A stretch of 64,000 nucleotides of DNA from Plenodomus lindquistii (GCA_025504975.1 JANUWI010000021.1:558001-622000); one strand, 5' to 3'; shown: positions 11,275 through 22,880, numbered from the stretch's first letter. A program made the numbers and translations. The notes: generated from the sequence alone by a model not told the origin.

Positions 11275-14265
11275 ACTTGAGCTTTCACGCAGATCATTTG
11301 TTCAATTTCGTTCACAATCATCCACGCGCATTGACTCCACTGACCAGCATAGGAAAGTACTTTAAGCTACGGTATCTTCCCTAGTGGCATTGTTGGTAGC
11401 GCACACGAGTCGGTTCCAACTCAAGCTCTTCGAAAACTCGTCAAGCAGGACGTAAAAGACGAAACCATAGTCCGTGACGGCACAAAACTAACGTAGGTGG
11501 AGAGTCTTTGGGGTTGAACAGTATTGACAATGAGCTAAGATGCGACAGTGCCTGGTGGGGTGGAAAGTGATGGATGCGACACCTTGGTTTTGGGTTAGTC
11601 CTGCCGTTATGCTAATCAGTTTAGGGTGGCCGTTGGTGAAGCTGATATTATGATGAAACTGTTGCGTTACATGCGGTACATTTCGAAGCTTCTGTGTTCT
11701 AATTTTTCACCGAATCTTGGACAATGCAGAGACTAATGAGAGTCTTGTCTCATTAATGAAATACTATAAAAGTACTTGCAAATACTAGCCTTTTGGATAT
11801 TTCCATGCCCATTCTTGATATCACCAAGCGTCTTCGATTGTCGGCAGTCATCAATGGCCAATCCGAGGTCGGGGTGGGAGCCAGGTCTGAGAACGATGTG
11901 GTGCAGGGCGGGATTGATGCTAGCACACGCTGCAGTAACACGGCGATTTCAGGGGCAGTTGTGGCGGAATTGGCTTCTTGAGCAACTCATGTTGGATGAT
12001 CTTTGGGCACAGGTGCTTTGGTATATCCCACTGTCTCTACTCGGCCATCCTCGTCCTTCTTGTTACATTGAACTCTGTTCAACCACATGTCGGCATCTGC
12101 TGTTTTCTTGTAGTTGTAGATGAATATGTTGTTAAGATCGTGAACCATCCCTAGTGCTTTAAGCTGCTTGAGTAGTAACACGCCGGCGTTTTCCATTTGT
12201 CAAACTTCATCATTAGGTCAACTTAACCTTTTTGCTATTCTAGATGTGCGAAGTATTTTTAGAGCCATCGGCAAGGGCACGGCTGAGCGAGTCGCGAACA
12301 CAAGAGTTACCACTAATACAATCTAGAAAACGAGATTGGAGAATTTTTAGGACGCGGAGAGACGGGGATATGGTCGTGTCTGCAATTCCTCTACTTGCCG
12401 AACTTGTTTTCTTTGTTCTCAGCAACCTCGTTTTCTTCTGTTCAATTATAGCCTCCATTGTTTCACTAGTCGCGGGTTAGCGTTCCTGATCACCGCGCTC
12501 ACCCAGTGAAGCACGAAGCCAGCATCTTCCCGCGCTCTGTTTCTTCTCTTCTTCATGCGCATTCCTCTGCCCCAAGCAACCTTCCTGTGAGCATAGCTGA
12601 GACTCATCGCGAGCGGAACTGGCAGATTATCGCCGACGCTCATCAATACAGCTGGACGGCAGACCTGGGCGCAATTTCGATCACCTGCAGGACAGCAGTT
12701 CAGGCTCTACACTGCATCTTGTATTCACGACTGTGACATTCGTTCCTGGAGTTGACCTTCTGCACCTGCCGCGTGTGATAAACCCATAACCTGCGCTACC
12801 CTCGTTTGGCACTTGCGTGAGCAGTGTCGCATTCACCTAAAGAGACCCGTTGAGCTTGAGTATAAAGCTGAGGTATAAAAGCGTCAAACCCGTGTATACA
12901 TTTGGCTCACGTCTAGCTGATCCAAGCACAGAGGGGTGAACACAGCCTTTCGTCCTGGTGTGGAATTGAAGGAGCATCGCTTTAGTCAACACATGGAAGG
13001 AGCCAGTTCCGAGTTGTTCAGAAGGGTCATCACCAATTTCCAAGACTTACCAATCGAAGAACCGCTGACGGAAGGGTCCTTTACCATAGCAGAAAAGCTA
13101 TGATACAATGGTGGTGAGCACCTCATTCACACAGGTAATCAAGCCATACCTCTCTGCTAAGTTCAGTCGCTGACGCTACATCAGGAATACCAGATGTTGC
13201 AAGAACAGCTTCCAGCGCCAGATTTCATCGTTCATCTCGTATGTTGTGTGGGAACGCAGGTTGCGGAACCAGACCCAACAAAACCGGCAATCTACGATAC
13301 AATTTACAGAAAGATTTCGCAAAGTTCGGTCGCACTGACTTTGACTACCATGACTCCATCAATCGAGAATAGGTTTCTAGACTCCCAAGCTTATGCCCTG
13401 CACTAGTAGGAGACCATTTCCATATCATTTTGATGTTATGCGTGTGTTATGCTCATATTCATAATGCCGCCTAGAGTACGGACAGGGCCAGGATTCCACT
13501 TGGCGCAGTCTCTCTACTCTAACCACTCACGAGGCCGTCATAAACAAGGAATCTCGCTATTGACTACTCACGGTGTTCAATCAATAACTGCGCTTGCTTC
13601 TCTGGTTAATGCTCAGCCTTTCAACAGCCACATTCTGCCCCCAGCGAGGGCTATTTTCAAGATCGTGTGGCCGATGGATGTACAACATTGATTGTGGATG
13701 ATGATATTGTAGAATCTCCAGCGCCATCTGCAGAGTATGGCACCAGCTTGATACTTCTTCCCTAGGCTCCCCCCCCCCCCGATGAGTGAATCACGTAGTA
13801 TTGCAACGCATATCATCCACATCGTTGATGAAAAAGGCCGGGGCAGAATGGAGACTCTCGAAGAAGGCGCGGCGGAATCCTATGAAATTGCGTTCGAAGA
13901 GTCAGGCACTGACATTTGATCGATACTCGGCGACCAATCCCCGCGCGACAAATGCAGACGGCCATGCGGGCTGGAGCTTTTCTGAAGGCGATACCGATAG
14001 AGACTCTGCTTGTCAATTTGCTTCAGACTGGCGAAATGCTTGCGCACAAGATCGCGACATATTTTTGGAAAGTGTTGAGAATTCTTATTTTTCGAGACAA
14101 ACAAAACGAGATTAAGCGCCTTATGAACAGCCAAAGAAGACTTCGAGCTAGACGGTTTTTGAGACTTCCAGCCTGCTACAACGCCTTTGTTCTTAGCTTT
14201 CAGGAGGATGGGAAAATACTGAGACAGGAATCTCTAGAGTAATAGGTTGTATTACTGAAGTTCAA
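11275..14265. other. No intact gene
   Basis: Only short frames occur. Near 13,800-13,920 (plus) an acidic, protein-like stretch (…METLEEGAAES…) ends at a TGA and may be a relic. A run of about a dozen C sits near 13,770. Confidence 0.35.
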
Positions 14266-14741
14266 GGAGGAGGGCGGTCGAAGCTGGCGGTGGCGATGGA
14301 AGCTAGCGGGGCAATGGAACCTAGCGGCGGCCCTCGGTGCGGCGAGATACCCAGATCAAATGCTTTTATTTCCCTACGTTGATTCCACCACGACCACGCC
14401 TCTTCGCACTATCGTATAAAGCAAAGTATTTAGCTTCCTAGCCAAGGTACTTTTTGGTCTTCTTACTTTAATTCTGCATTTTTGTGACTTGGTTGCTTAT
14501 CAATGTGTTGACTGGACTTTGACAGTAGATCGATCTGTCGCACGATTCTGAAGGCAAAATAATACACGTTATTCGCTTTGGAAAATAGCCAAGGATAAAA
14601 GCGAACAAGATCTGCGTATTTCGCCGCAGCAAGAGGGCGGTTGAAACTGGCGACGCTCAAAATTGACGGGCTACGGTGGAAGCTAGCGACGGTGGAGGCT
14701 GTCCAGCTGCGGTGTAGGCTAGCGGTGGAACTGGTGGATCC
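14266..14741. repeat. Imperfect inverted repeat with GGAAGCTAGCG-rich arms
   Basis: The left arm (about 14,266-14,370) repeats variants of GGAAGCTAGCGG, then GTGCGGCGAGATACCCAGATC. The right arm (about 14,570-14,741), read on the minus strand, has GCTGCGGCGAAATACGCAGATC next to repeated GCTAGC units. The arms are diverged and the spacer (about 14,400-14,560) is unrelated. This looks like a decayed foldback element or inverted minisatellite. No coding content is supported. Confidence 0.45.
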
Positions 14742-15381
14742 AATAATGTGCACAAAGTTGATATCGAACCCCGCTCTCACGGCTTCAATCGTGTCCTCAC
14801 ATCTTTAGGCCGCGCTAAGAAGATGCTACAAGTTATCTTGCTACATACACGAGATCGTATTGTCGCGAAACAATCCTTGGCCGTGAAGAAATCAAGCCGT
14901 GCAGAGCGGAAAAAGGGAGGTGGATTTTGAGGCGGAGGTGAAAGGTTCACTAATTCTATTGACGATCGTCTCGTCAGGCTTTTGATGTCATAGAAGACCA
15001 ATGATAACAGTTTTTTACTTTTCCTGTGGGCGAAATATGACTTAGAAAACTACTAAATACATCACGGACCGGAGATCCAAGATGGAGCCCTAGACATGAA
15101 ATACGTGCGATGTATTGCCAATAAAATCTTTGGCATAGTAGGCACCCTTGATACTGTGTACAACCTTAGCCACGTCGAATTGCCTTTTCTTTTGGTGTGC
15201 GCACTATTACCATGTACACGTGTTGAAGCTACGAGATCTTTCCTTATCCCATTTCGCCAGCTTCGCGAGTCAAGCAAATATTGAATCTGGAAAGTTGAGA
15301 TTGCTATTCATTGCATACAGCTCTAATGAACGCAAGATTACTCAAATGGAAATGGTAATGGGCGGTTAGTGCCGCTCTCGC

Positions 15382-15582
15382 ATGTTTGATGCATGTGGCG
15401 AAGAACATGATATAGACCAGATTGTGAGATTAAGAAACAAGCGACAACCGGGACTCGCGGAACTTCCATTCACGTTTGACGCTTTCGAGAATATATGCAA
15501 CACCCTTTTCGTCCATGAGTCGTTTGCGAGGGCTGTCACCCATGCGGATGTGCCAAGGTTCAGTGCAAAAAAGTGGTTATAA
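15382..15582 (+). pseudogene. Possible fragment of a fungal hypothetical-protein family
   Basis: A 66-codon frame contains a run around FDAFENIC...LFVHESFARAV...DVPRFS. This resembles from memory a motif seen in large fungal hypothetical proteins with C-terminal membrane segments: an aromatic-rich helix followed by H-x-S-x-x-R-A-V and a P-x-F-S turn. The frame is short, has no convincing ATG context and is not continued by the usual downstream sequence in any frame, so it is most likely a relic. The family assignment is a memory-based guess. Confidence 0.25.
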
Positions 15583-16876
15583 AGGAGCCTGCTTACGGTA
15601 TGGTGGTACACCTTGGGCACGAAGAACAGACAATGCTGACAAGATTAGTGTACAACTGCTATACCTCCACTCATAGCCCTTGAACATGGCTTTGTCGGTT
15701 ACACATCTTCGAGCTCGGGAAGGACATTACCGGACTAGATCACTAGGCATGCCACCCTATTATCATACCGAGTAGCTTTGCCGAGATGAAACTCGTACTG
15801 CAAATACTCATACTTGGACCCAAAGCTGACCTGATTAGTCCCACAAAGAGACCGCAGTTGAAAACTGGCAATGAGCACCAATCAGGAATCAAGTTTCATC
15901 AAATCCCTTTCAATCGTGATTGCCAGACACTTTCCTTGCGGTACGCTGTCTCGATCCGCAATGAACACACCGCTGCAGCCAACATGTAGACTGTCTCCAT
16001 CATGTTGTATTTGACCTGGTCTGGCCCCCAGTAGGGATGGCCATGTTATCAGCTACTTGTGAATTCATATTGTGGTCACCGCCGGCAGTAACCATGGGCA
16101 TGTGGTGCTCTGTCGTGATCCATCGACCCACAATCCTGAGAGAAAGCGACATGGAAAGGCGTGATCGCGAACAAGAAGCCTACCCCACGCGCTTGAATCG
16201 ATCGATCAACAGGAGATCAATGAGACTTGCTTTTCACTAAAGGCTTCTCTTCTATAGCTCATACTCAACTGCGCCGGTTTTGACCCTCGTTAGGCCTTTG
16301 CTTTCTGAGCTCATCGCCGCCTCAATCCTTCCGTCGTCTGTCACTAGTGAGGATCGATACTGTTGATCTGAAGTCCTGCCCGATAGAGTAACGATGTGGT
16401 GGCCATTAAGACTTAGCCAGTGGGGCAAACAGGTTTGTTCTAACATAGAAGAGCGCGGAACGAGTTACCCTTGCATGCCTCACAACACCAGGGTCAGGTA
16501 TTGGAGATGGTGTCCGCGGCGTAGACTTCACGTTCATCTAGTGTTCTTTCGCACTCCTGGGGATAATGGGATGGAGGTCTTGAGAGACAGGCCAGTGGAA
16601 GCCTTGATGATCTCGAACCGCACCCAAGCATGAAACTGGATAGCTTGTTCGCTATCGAAGTTCTGCGCGGAGATGAGCGACTTACCAATTCTGCACCGGC
16701 AGTTTATGCGTAGATTTGGTAGCGGTTGGGTGAATTCTTGCGCCTCTCAAGATAAGTAGGTAGGTGTGCATTGGGAGGGAAGGCTGTATACTTCTTGGAC
16801 CCGCTGTGCGTGCGTTCATTGCCCAACTTATCCTAAGCTTAGCTCAAAGCCTCTTGTTTCCGGTCACATGAGACGG
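15583..16876. other. No supported gene
   Basis: Short frames only, none above 80 codons. I see no structural RNA and no repeat. Confidence 0.4.
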
Positions 16877-17140
16877 CTAATCCTTCGCTGTAGTATCGAT
16901 ATCACGATATTCAGCTCGAAAAATCGAGGCCGCGATCAATGCGGCGAGATGGGCAGTGGGAAAGATGGGCATGTAGATGAGAGAGTTGCGAGGGCCGGTT
17001 GAAGAGTGGTCAGACCGGAAGGAGAGTAGAAAGAGGAGAGCGGAATGCAGAGCGGATGGGCCCATGCGGATCCAGAGGGGGTCTTTCGGGTAGAGAGGGG
17101 TGCGCAGGGATCGTGCAATTATGGGGGATGAGAAAGACAT
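16877..17140 (-). CDS. Small hypothetical protein
   Basis: An 87-residue minus-strand frame starts at the ATG at 17,140-17,138. Codons favour C or T in third position (TCC, CCC, CTC, ACC, GCC), unlike neighbouring random frames. The product begins with a serine-rich, basic N-terminus and has two moderately hydrophobic stretches (about residues 26-42 and 55-72). It could be a small membrane or mitochondrial protein, or the first exon of a longer gene. An overlapping frame from an ATG four bases upstream is shorter and less convincing. No family is recognised. The next gene on the same strand is about 0.5 kb upstream. Confidence 0.4.
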   Translation of the reverse strand: MSFSSPIIARSLRTPLYPKDPLWIRMGPSALHSALLFLLSFRSDHSSTGPRNSLIYMPIFPTAHLAALIAASIFRAEYRDIDTTAKD

Positions 17141-17619
17141 TCATAAATACGAAGAGGAGGGAAGCAATTCATCATTAATCGTAGGACTCTCAGTTGGCGC
17201 GATCTAGAACGAATGCGCCAGCTGCATACACGCTTTGGTAATACCTGTTTGTTGCCAGATAAGATGACATGGCGCATCATGGAGCGTTTGATGTGCCTGC
17301 TATAACATCAATTGCCCGAGTTCCTTTCCGTATATGCAAGTAGAAACCACCATTATTACGGTCGCGAGAGCTGCGTACAAGTGCAGCGGTCCTGCAATGG
17401 CTTGGAAAAGTCATTATCGGCCGAGGTGTTGCGTGACCAAGTCAAGAATCGTTTTCGCCAGATGAAACACGAAGAAAATCGCCCAGTAGCTTCGACAAGC
17501 TAAACGTAGCGTTGGAGTGCGAGAGGCGTGGCGGTGCCGATGCGGGCAGCCTATTCCCCGTCCTCTCAGCTACTAAACACCATCAGGGCTATGTTCACAT
17601 CCAAGAGCGCATTGTACAC

Positions 17620-18400
17620 CTACGACTTTGTGCGGGCTAGCTGTAGGATAAGTTCCCAAGTTTCAGTTGGAACAGTACCGCTGCGGCCCAGGACATTGTC
17701 CCAGAGGTGTGCAGCCCAAGCGGGAGCTATCCAGAGAAGGACAACAGCTTGCAACACCACCAGGGATTCGAGTAGGAAACGGTCGGGGTCCAATTCAAAG
17801 TGATGTAGGTCGAACAGGTACGCATCGAGGCTCTCTTGAAAGTCTTTGAACGCATGTTTTGTAAGGCTGCGCAAACACCGTCTAAACACTTTGAGTCAGA
17901 AGCGTGGCAAGAAGACTGGACTGTCAGGGGGTGGCCTACCTTTCGATGGCGCTGCACCCAAGAATAACGGCGTTTGATAATTTCCCTTCGAACCGTGTCT
18001 CAAATGCCCCTCTTGTCCTTTCAAGAGTTGGCAGGCTTACTGACAGAGCCTGCGTTATATCGCGGCACATGTTCAGAAACTCGAAGAGTACAGCAGCTGC
18101 TGATTGATCCTCGCGATCTAGTCTCATGCATTCAGCATCGGCTAAGAGCTTGCAAAAGTCAAATTGGCTTTCTCTGCTAGTCTCTTCAATCCAGAGTTGT
18201 ACTCGAGCCTCAACGGTGCTTGGCAATGGGGGATACACATCCTACAATTCGTGTTTGTTAGCACCATCATTCGTTTGCAGACACCTGACGGGCAGAAACG
18301 TTACCCTGGGCGCGGTTTCGCTCCTGGAGGGCCTAGACATGGACGGGCAGGGAGATGATATCGTTTCATCAGAGGGAGGATTTGGTTCGTCTGTCGTCAT
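17620..18400 (-). CDS. Hypothetical protein with C-terminal membrane segment, three exons
   Basis: Minus-strand exons are 18,400-18,305, 18,241-17,940 and 17,881 (or 17,866)-17,620. Intron 1 (63 nt, 18,304-18,242) has GTAACG, a GCTAAC branch site and TTGTAG, and removes an in-frame TAG. Intron 2 starts GTAGGC at 17,939 and ends at TTTAG (58 nt) or GCGCAG (73 nt); both keep the frame. The protein is 219 or 214 residues: a proline/serine-rich disordered N-terminus (1-35), a helical middle, and a strong hydrophobic segment near residues 175-200 (…VVLQAVVLLWIAPAWAA…). I do not recognise the family. The consistent frame across two introns makes a real gene likely. It is probably an anchored membrane protein. 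Confidence 0.6.
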
Positions 18401-19676
18401 GGTAAGGTTCACTAATTGAGAGAAGTGCAACGCGGGTACTGTGCAGGCGGGGCTTTGGTTTGAGGACTTGAAGGTATGCCCGCGCGCGTGTTGGAGAGAT
18501 GGTTTTGGTTGGTAGGCTTAGATTGCGCAGTTGGTATTAAATCACAAAGGTGGAGTGGAGGAAGCACGGTGAGGTGAGTGCGTCTGGGGCAGACGTTAAT
18601 CACAAGCTCATTCCAGCCAACACCTCAGAAGATTGCATCCCTGTACGATCTAGCCCTGTTTTCGTATCCTTGTATGTCGCGAACCGTTCCCTGTTATCGC
18701 ATTGCATCCATCGTTCCAAGCTCATCACTTCTTCCTCATATATCGTGGCCAACGACCGTTTCCAACAATCTGGTTGTCTCACGATGAGAGGTCGAGGTGT
18801 AGTCCCCGGCAATCAAAGTGGATCTCTTGTAACGCGCCACGAGATATCATAAGTACATACGATCAACTACGTCGACTCTTGATTGGGAAGTGGGGTCTTT
18901 GAAGTCGTGCAAGATGACTGCTCGGTTGAGTGAAGTTTGTGAGGGTATCGCTGCCCCTGTCATGCTTCTGCAGTGTCACGAGTGTTGCGCTTGTCGCCGA
19001 TAAGGAGTCTCTCCAGCGACTGTTGTTCTTGGCGGTCGACGATCTCGCTCTGCGCAGCGGCATGGATCGGGGACGGTGGAGGAGGTGGGGGATAATGTCG
19101 CGGACGTGGCTGCGGTTGTCGAGACTCGTCGAGTTTCGCTGATGCGACTAAGAGTCGAGAGGCTCTTGCTCTTACTGTGTTGATCTGGTTTGGTCCGCGT
19201 TACAGCAGGATTGAGGTTCATAGGTTACACGACTTGGATGGCGATCTATGCGAGTGGCGGTGTGACCTTGTCGCAACCATCCGCCTTTGGCTAGGAAGAT
19301 GAAGGTGCAATTTGATGTAAACGTGCAGATATGAGCCCCTTCTGAAGATCTGTTAAAGCGATTGCATGTCCTACGTCCAGAATGGGGAAAAGAAAAGGGC
19401 CAAATGGTGATGATAGTCGTTGCGGCCAAGCCTCATCCAGCGTGGTTGTAGAATACCGAAAATAGGTACTTGTCGCCATTTGTACGCACTACAACATCTT
19501 CTCAGCGACGAATCACCCGACAGAAGCACGCGCAAACACCCTTCTTCCAAAGCCATCCATCTACAACTCATCGTTTTGGATGAATCTATTCTCACGTCAC
19601 ACGAAAGAAATATTACCATAATCATTTTTGGAGATTCATGATTTGAACCCTATGCAGAGATAAAGACCAACAGCAA
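18401..19676. other. Intergenic, nothing supported
   Basis: Presumed upstream region of the 17,620-18,400 gene, followed by short overlapping frames on both strands (longest about 100 codons). Serine/threonine/arginine-rich minus frames at 18,863-19,221 have no gene structure I can defend. Confidence 0.35.
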
Positions 19677-19847
19677 CTAGATGAACTCGTCCGAGTGTAC
19701 GACTCGCCTTACTTCCCTGGCGAGACAGGGCCCCGTACACAAATTGCGCCGCGGCTGGTCTTGCGTTAGGCGATTGAGGCTTTCCACCTTTCCCCAGTCG
19801 TGGTGCTCGGACAATTGAATGTAGAAGGTTGGATACGCTGACGACAT
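19677..19847 (-). CDS. Possible small protein or first exon
   Basis: A 56-residue minus-strand frame from the ATG at 19,847-19,845 is protein-like, charged and aromatic (…YIQLSEHHDWGKVESL…). A GTAAGG donor lies in frame near its 3' part, so the true gene may continue through an intron; I could not find a convincing acceptor and second exon. An overlapping minus frame (19,636-19,866) from an ATG 19 bases upstream (19,866-19,864) also stays open. Function unknown. Confidence 0.25.
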   Translation of the reverse strand: MSSAYPTFYIQLSEHHDWGKVESLNRLTQDQPRRNLCTGPCLAREVRRVVHSDEFI

Positions 19848-20431
19848 TGCTAGGATGCTTCGACATGATGCTGTGAATGACGATAGAAAGGTAGGCCCGT
19901 GTGGCGAACTGATACTGCAGGGAACTGGGTGATTTAAGAATGTGTCAGCGCGAGACGTGCACGCCGTGAATGCGTCTGTGGCTGTACCGCGTTTGCGCAA
20001 GAGCACGAATGAGATGCTCCTCAGATATCAGATGTGTGGTACTCAACGGATATGACTTATTCCTAACTCGACATTCACGACGAGTCGAATCTCCATTCTG
20101 GAGAATTTACCTTCACCTCTAGACTAGTCGTCGATTCTACCAATACCCATCATCAGCGACAGCAAACCCACTACCACCCATCCCGCATCTAATACGGCGG
20201 ACCCACTCTAGTTCTGTTCACCATTGACACAGTAGAATAGCTATTGTCAGTGTTAGTGCCAGTGTTCACGTTCACCACTCACCTTACCTGACCCCCTAGC
20301 GCCCGGCACTATCTAAACCCCATTTCGACCACCGACCTCTCTTCAGCTCCTTACCTCCATCCTTGAGCCAGACTTTACCTGCCAAAAAACCAGGAATCGC
20401 TTTACTGACTTGCACATTCACCAGAAAGCAC

Positions 20432-21075
20432 ATGGCTCTCCGACGACCTAACCGCAGCCCTAGCTCGCCGACCGAGTCGGACGAGATAGCTGAAGACATT
20501 GAAGTCCGTCACGCGCCTGACCTGAGACGACCAAGATGTCCACCGCCTCCGCCCAACACCCCCGTCCTCGGGCCGGTCGGCATCAGCCAGGATCTGCTCA
20601 ACTGTCACGATCTTGACCGTCTTGACGCGCTCCCAGCTCCTAGCAATTGACGATTTTCTGGCACTTCTAACGCCGACACCCTCGTTGACGGCTTGACGAG
20701 CGGCGTGGTCAGTATGTACCACCAATCTCTATTCTAAGCCTTGTCTACTGCGTCAAAGTACACCCTGCTGACGTTGACTTGCAGATGATCAGTACCGGCA
20801 TTCAGCTCCAGTTCTAGGGCAAATACGGCGTTTTTGACAGCCATTCTCTCAGATGTGCCGGCGATGGGTTGTTTGCATTGGGTACGTACCCCCAATCTCC
20901 GACATCAATCAACATAAAGCTAACGTTCATCCGCAGTCAGGCTGATACTGGAGGCGGCATTGGGGCATGGAAAAAAAGCGGGAGCACGGTGTCAACTGAC
21001 AGGAAAGGAATCGGATCATTGCAGGGGCCGTTGGAGGATCGCAACACGAATGTGAGCGTTCGGGGCCGTGGTTGA
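20432..21075 (+). pseudogene. Three-exon gene interrupted by two in-frame TGA codons
   Basis: Two excellent fungal introns are visible: 20,712-20,784 (GTATGT, GCTGAC, TTGCAG; 73 nt) and 20,882-20,936 (GTACGT, GCTAAC, CCGCAG; 55 nt). Exons 20,432-20,711, 20,785-20,881 and 20,937-21,075 share one continuous reading frame of 172 codons. It runs from an ATG through a proline-rich, acidic N-terminus to a basic C-terminus ending RGRG. The frame holds two TGA codons, at 20,648-20,650 and 20,835-20,837, each one C-to-T change from CGA (Arg). A functional product could instead be the 72-residue N-terminal part, or another frame could be used. I favour a recently broken gene. The family is not recognised. 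Confidence 0.5.
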
Positions 21076-21110
21076 GAGCATTTCAGCAAGAAACGCATAC
21101 CCTTCCAATC

Positions 21111-21380
21111 GCATGTGTCTTACCAATTGCCCAGCATGTGTCTTATTACTTGCGGAGCCTGTGACCACCCATTGCGCAGCATGTGTCCCGCCCATTGTCC
21201 AGCATGTCTCTCAGCATGTATCCCATCGGTTGCCCGACATGTGTTCCACTGACTGCTCAGTGTGCGTCCTACCAATCAGTCCACTAGTTGTCCAGCATGT
21301 GCTTCACTAATTTCACACCAAATATCCAACATGCGTCCCACTAATTGTCCGGCATCTGTCCTACCCATTGCCCAGCATTA
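21111..21380 (+). repeat. Degenerate 23-bp minisatellite
   Basis: About eleven units approximating GCATGTGTCC(C/T)ACCAATTGCCCA follow each other from 21,111. Unit starts are recognisable near 21,111, 21,134, 21,157, 21,179, 21,202 (truncated), 21,214, 21,237, 21,260, 21,294, 21,330 and 21,352. Units vary by substitutions and small indels. The array lies just downstream of the broken three-exon gene. There are no unique spacers, so it is not a CRISPR array. Confidence 0.85.
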
Positions 21381-21445
21381 TACTTCAAACAGCACAAGCT
21401 TAGTAGAGAATCAATAACGCAGCGAAGGAGATGCATAACTTCTAA

Positions 21446-22132
21446 TCATAGGCCGCTCGTTCGGCACGTCCGAGGCCGGTGACCGCACAGAATGGAACAT
21501 TGTATGTGATTGACTTGGTATGTCCTACTCCTATCACACCGGGGTACACCATGCTTATCTTCACTCGGGATGGCGAGACTGGCGGTACCTTTGGAAAAGC
21601 ATTGGCGCAAGATGGTGGGCCTTGGGCGTGCTGAATGGTCCTCCACGTCGTGTCGGGTAGGCTTGGACAGTGTCGTAGCAATCACGGCGGAGGCCATGCG
21701 GTCGAGCATTATGGGAATTGATCTTGAGTATACTGGTATCGCTGGCACGTTATGCCCCTTTGCGGTCCATTTCCCTCTGCCTAACACACTTTGCCCGTTG
21801 ATCCTGCGATTCTCGCCGCTTGACACCGTTCTCCTAGTCGTTTTGATGCCTCCCACCCTCACATCTCGATATCCCCAAGCAGCTTCCAAATTTAGATCTG
21901 TTCGCCCGTTGAAGAACGTCCGCACAATGCCAATTGATACCAGGGACTGGCGGTACATACCTATCAAGTTCGACCAAGTATCGATGCAGAGGAGGTGCTT
22001 GGCCTCCAGCTTGCCAAAAGAGCGGCCAATTGAGCTAGGCACGGTACTCGGTGTCATTATATACAACTCGGCATTAGCACAGTGTGTTCCTAAGCGCGGT
22101 AGAATTATAATGCGGGTACATACCCATCGCAA
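21446..22132 (-). CDS. Uncertain 228-codon ORF, opposed by a 266-codon ORF
   Basis: The minus strand is open for 228 codons. The plus strand is open over 21,510-22,310 (266 codons), so only one, or neither, is coding. The minus product looks more natural: mixed charge, a basic-rich middle (…GGIKTTRRTVSSGENRR…) and a short motif LDRMASAVIATTLSK. A diverged copy of that motif occurs on the plus strand at about 22,567-22,606. The plus product is rich in hydrophobic residues and proline. No domain is recognised. I regard this as part of a decayed duplicated gene, not a confident CDS. Confidence 0.25.
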   Translation of the reverse strand: MRWVCTRIIILPRLGTHCANAELYIMTPSTVPSSIGRSFGKLEAKHLLCIDTWSNLIGMYRQSLVSIGIVRTFFNGRTDLNLEAAWGYRDVRVGGIKTTRRTVSSGENRRINGQSVLGRGKWTAKGHNVPAIPVYSRSIPIMLDRMASAVIATTLSKPTRHDVEDHSARPRPTILRQCFSKGTASLAIPSEDKHGVPRCDRSRTYQVNHIQCSILCGHRPRTCRTSGL

Positions 22133-22399
22133 TCGTCAACTTCCGCCGTTGTTTTGTCATTTTCAAATGATACAACGAGGAGGCGCTGTATCGCTCTCGC
22201 GGGTGCCTGGGCTGCTATTCTCAAGCCACTCGAAACTCTCTGAACAGCCGTTAAATATGGGCGATAGGGCTGGCAGAGTGGGAGGCGGCGTTTGGCAGTG
22301 TGGCAAGTAAGGTACGCGACGAGCGTTGGTATCAGTCCTGATTGTAGTCGTGTTTTCAATGGATTCCCTCTCCCTGAGTCGCGATTCTACAGCCACAAA

Positions 22400-22880
22400 G
22401 TCTCCGATGGCCATTGGTACTGTGCTGACATTCGTCCAAAGTCGGGATCCGGTGGGAAAGGTAGATTTAACGGGGATCCGGGCGAGAGTGGATACACGAG
22501 AAAGGAGACTACAACCAGGAAGAAGGCAATGCGAAAAAGCAGAGTGTGTTGGAAGACGCTGAATTGGTTTCGATGCATCGCATGGCCTCCACCGTGTTCA
22601 CCACGACATTGTCCCAGCTCTCGCAGCGTGCCAGAACTACCTTCGCAACCGCCACGAGTGATCAAAAGGGTACTGTGTTGCGTCGCAATATCAACGAGGA
22701 TGATCCCAGCCATTTGCAACCATCTCCACGCTTTGTATTCGCGGCACGGTCCGAACCGACCTTGCGGTGCGCGTCGCTTCGCTCGTGCGCTTGCCTTTTC
22801 GCTCCGATTCTAGCGTCTGTGTCCGTCGGCCGCGTGTCGCCGTGTTACGAACGGATTTGTGTCGTCACAAGTGACCTATA
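22400..22880 (+). pseudogene. Diverged relic, partner of the 21.6-22.0 kb sequence
   Basis: From about 22,411 the plus strand resembles the minus strand of 21,970-21,660. ATTGG-x-x-(C/T)TGTGC opens both, and a stretch near 22,567-22,606 matches at roughly 33 of 40 positions (CGCATGGCCTCC...). The plus reading shifts frame between 22,326-22,562 and 22,546-22,881. The last part has a hydrophobic run before a conserved-looking V-S-V-G-x-V-S-P. This fits a decayed copy of a gene also represented, inverted, next door. Family unknown. Confidence 0.3.

Noticed and set aside
13765..13782. Poly-C run as a functional site
   Set aside because: A single homopolymer with no associated gene or structure.
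21111..21380. Possible CRISPR array
   Set aside because: Units are contiguous and degenerate with no unique spacers, and the genome is eukaryotic.
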